Shown in pieces: positions 63,162 to 64,000 of a stretch of DNA of 64,000 nucleotides; the stretch's first letter is position 1; each line of letters starts with the position of its first letter. Under the pieces are notes generated by a model. The model had not been told where the DNA came from and searched no databases. It worked only from the letters and a program-made list of their open reading frames with translations. The position numbers and the translations under genes are program-made. Origin of the DNA: Stropharia rugosoannulata (taxonomy: Eukaryota; Basidiomycota; Agaricomycetes; Agaricales; Strophariaceae); NCBI GenBank assembly GCA_028532985.1, contig JANCIK010000005.1:248001-312000 (forward strand), read 5' to 3'.

Positions 63162-64000
63162 ATGTCCAACGCACCCGCTCCGCTGTACAACTTTAGTAAT
63201 GTCAAGCACCAGCTGGCATTAATCCAAGATATCAGAGGCTTGGCTTCCGCCATGCCTTCCAACTATACCGGGAGCCTCGAGCTTCTGGCTATTGACTTAG
63301 TACGCACAACACTCAGCTGGTCCGCTGGGTCTTTTACTCCGCTGACCACTCGAACTTTTTTAGAACCGCTGGCGTGATCCCCACGGCGGCATTACTCGTA
63401 TCATTAATAACAGCGAGGCTGTTGATATTCTCAACGAGACGCGTGCCATCTACACCTCCTTAGAGGCGGATCACCACTTCCGCACTTTCTCTCCCGCTGC
63501 CAACGCTTTTATCACTCTGCATGAGCAAGTTTTAAAAGCGAAAGCCGCTGCTTCGCGCCAGCGCATGCATACTCCCACTGGACCAGTACGCTGTGTGCTT
63601 GCTGCCTCTCTTTATCCTTTTAACCGTCCGCTCAGCGCAACGTTCGCCTCCTCTCGCGCTCCGCTGCCGATCCTGAGACGGTCTCTGCCCCTGGAGGTAC
63701 CTCCTCCCCCGATTCTGATGACGACAAGGTGTGACTGACTTCCTTCACCCTTTTAGATATTACTAACATGCAGCTGTACCTCCTCCTTAAAAAGATGGCC
63801 CTCGATGACAAGATCGAGGCTGCCACTGAGGGCGGAGTACCTAGCCGCCAGAATACCCCAGAACCTAGTCCTTCGAAGAAGCGCTCAGCGCCTCCTCCCG
63901 ACACTCCTCGTCAGGTTCGTTCTGTTGCGTCTTCCCTCCCTCGTTACTTTCTTACTTCTATGTCAGCGGGAGCGCACTGAGGCCAGCGGACATCGCACTC
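63162..64000 (+). CDS. Antisense gene D of element 2, runs off the window
   Basis: Exon 1 is 63162-63299 (MSNAPAPLYNFSNVKHQ...), exon 2 is 63364-63585 (NRWRDPHGGITRIINNSEAV...), exon 3 is 63636-63696 (or 63728) and exon 4 is about 63757-63914, followed by an intron starting GTTCGT. Exons 2-4 match the antisense gene of element 1 (57175-56615) at protein level, with many third-base changes. Intron 3 is ambiguous: both sides of a ~27-nt unaligned stretch look coding in both copies, and reading through gives a stop (GTG TGA) here but not in element 1. Function unknown. Confidence 0.7.

Larger units (their letters stand above)
57268..64000. repeat. Dispersed CCGCTGA(GCG) motif, element 2
   Basis: CCGCTGAGCG and close variants (CCGCTGAC, CCGCTGGG, inverse CAGCGGA) recur dozens of times through the LTR, intergenic gaps, introns and exons of element 2. 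Examples start near 57411, 57539, 58070, 58112, 58341, 60109, 60952, 61404, 61843, 62190 and 62912. The spacing is irregular, so this is not a tandem repeat. Confidence 0.75.

Noticed and set aside
63729..63756. A 28-nt ultra-short intron in gene D
   Set aside because: Removing 28 nt breaks the conserved downstream frame in both copies; a longer intron or retention is more likely.
1..64000. tRNA, rRNA, CRISPR or telomere repeats
   Set aside because: No cloverleaf with A/B boxes, no rRNA core sequence, no spaced direct repeats of CRISPR type and no TTAGGG arrays were seen.

Overview
The window looks like nuclear DNA of a filamentous basidiomycete, most likely an Agaricomycete. The supporting signs are 45-65 nt GT-AG introns with CTAAC/CTGAC branch sites, an F-box protein and a HET-domain protein of basidiomycete type, a fragment of a basidiomycete-style polytopic membrane protein, and Ty3/Gypsy LTR retrotransposons. 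No rRNA, tRNA, CRISPR or bacterial-type operon is visible. I cannot name the genus.

Region 1 (1-31.2 kb) is a mosaic of duplicated blocks, decayed genes and non-autonomous transposons. A block at 770-7110 carries several very short genes with TATA boxes, and it recurs in direct orientation at 31228-36942. The first copy is damaged: an 803-bp hAT-type MITE (2444-3246) splits one short gene, and a deletion removes the start of another. A family of C2H2-like short proteins appears intact at 8.1 kb and broken at 10.5, 20.1 and 29.8 kb. One broken copy holds a second, near-identical copy of the same MITE. GC-rich, strand-skewed degenerate repeats fill 5.6-7.1, 11.5-12.6, 14-15.1, 18.9-19.4 and 22-24.2 kb. 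The only long ordinary gene here is a four-exon F-box protein (26058-27859). A carboxymuconolactone-decarboxylase remnant lies at 7.3-7.7 kb.

Region 2 (31.2-43.4 kb) holds the better-preserved second copy of the duplicated block. After it come a HET-domain gene on the minus strand (37.1-38.9 kb), a small hairpin element, a decayed protein kinase (minus, 40.3-41.1 kb) and the remnant of another multi-exon gene.

Region 3 (43.4-64 kb) is a nest of repeats: two different minisatellite arrays (43.4-44.0 and 44.8-45.5 kb), then three nested LTR retroelements. Element 0 has an LTR at 45.56 kb and a Gag cut short at 47382. Element 1 (plus strand) has an LTR at 47382-48585, a primer-binding site, and Gag, protease and RT-RNaseH-integrase in three frames joined by stop/restart signals. 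It is followed by an antisense, intron-containing gene, and it is cut off at 57267. Element 2 (minus strand) has its 3' LTR at 57268-58680. Beyond that LTR, antisense to the element, is a block of at least four intron-rich genes (59.1-64 kb).

The most interesting signal is this pair of sibling retroelements. Each carries spliceosomal-intron genes antisense to its own genomic RNA, an orientation that would protect the introns during retrotransposition. Each is also peppered, in LTR, exon and intron alike, with its own short motif: GCGCGC/TGCGCGCA in element 1 and CCGCTGA(GCG) in element 2. The functions of the antisense proteins are unknown.
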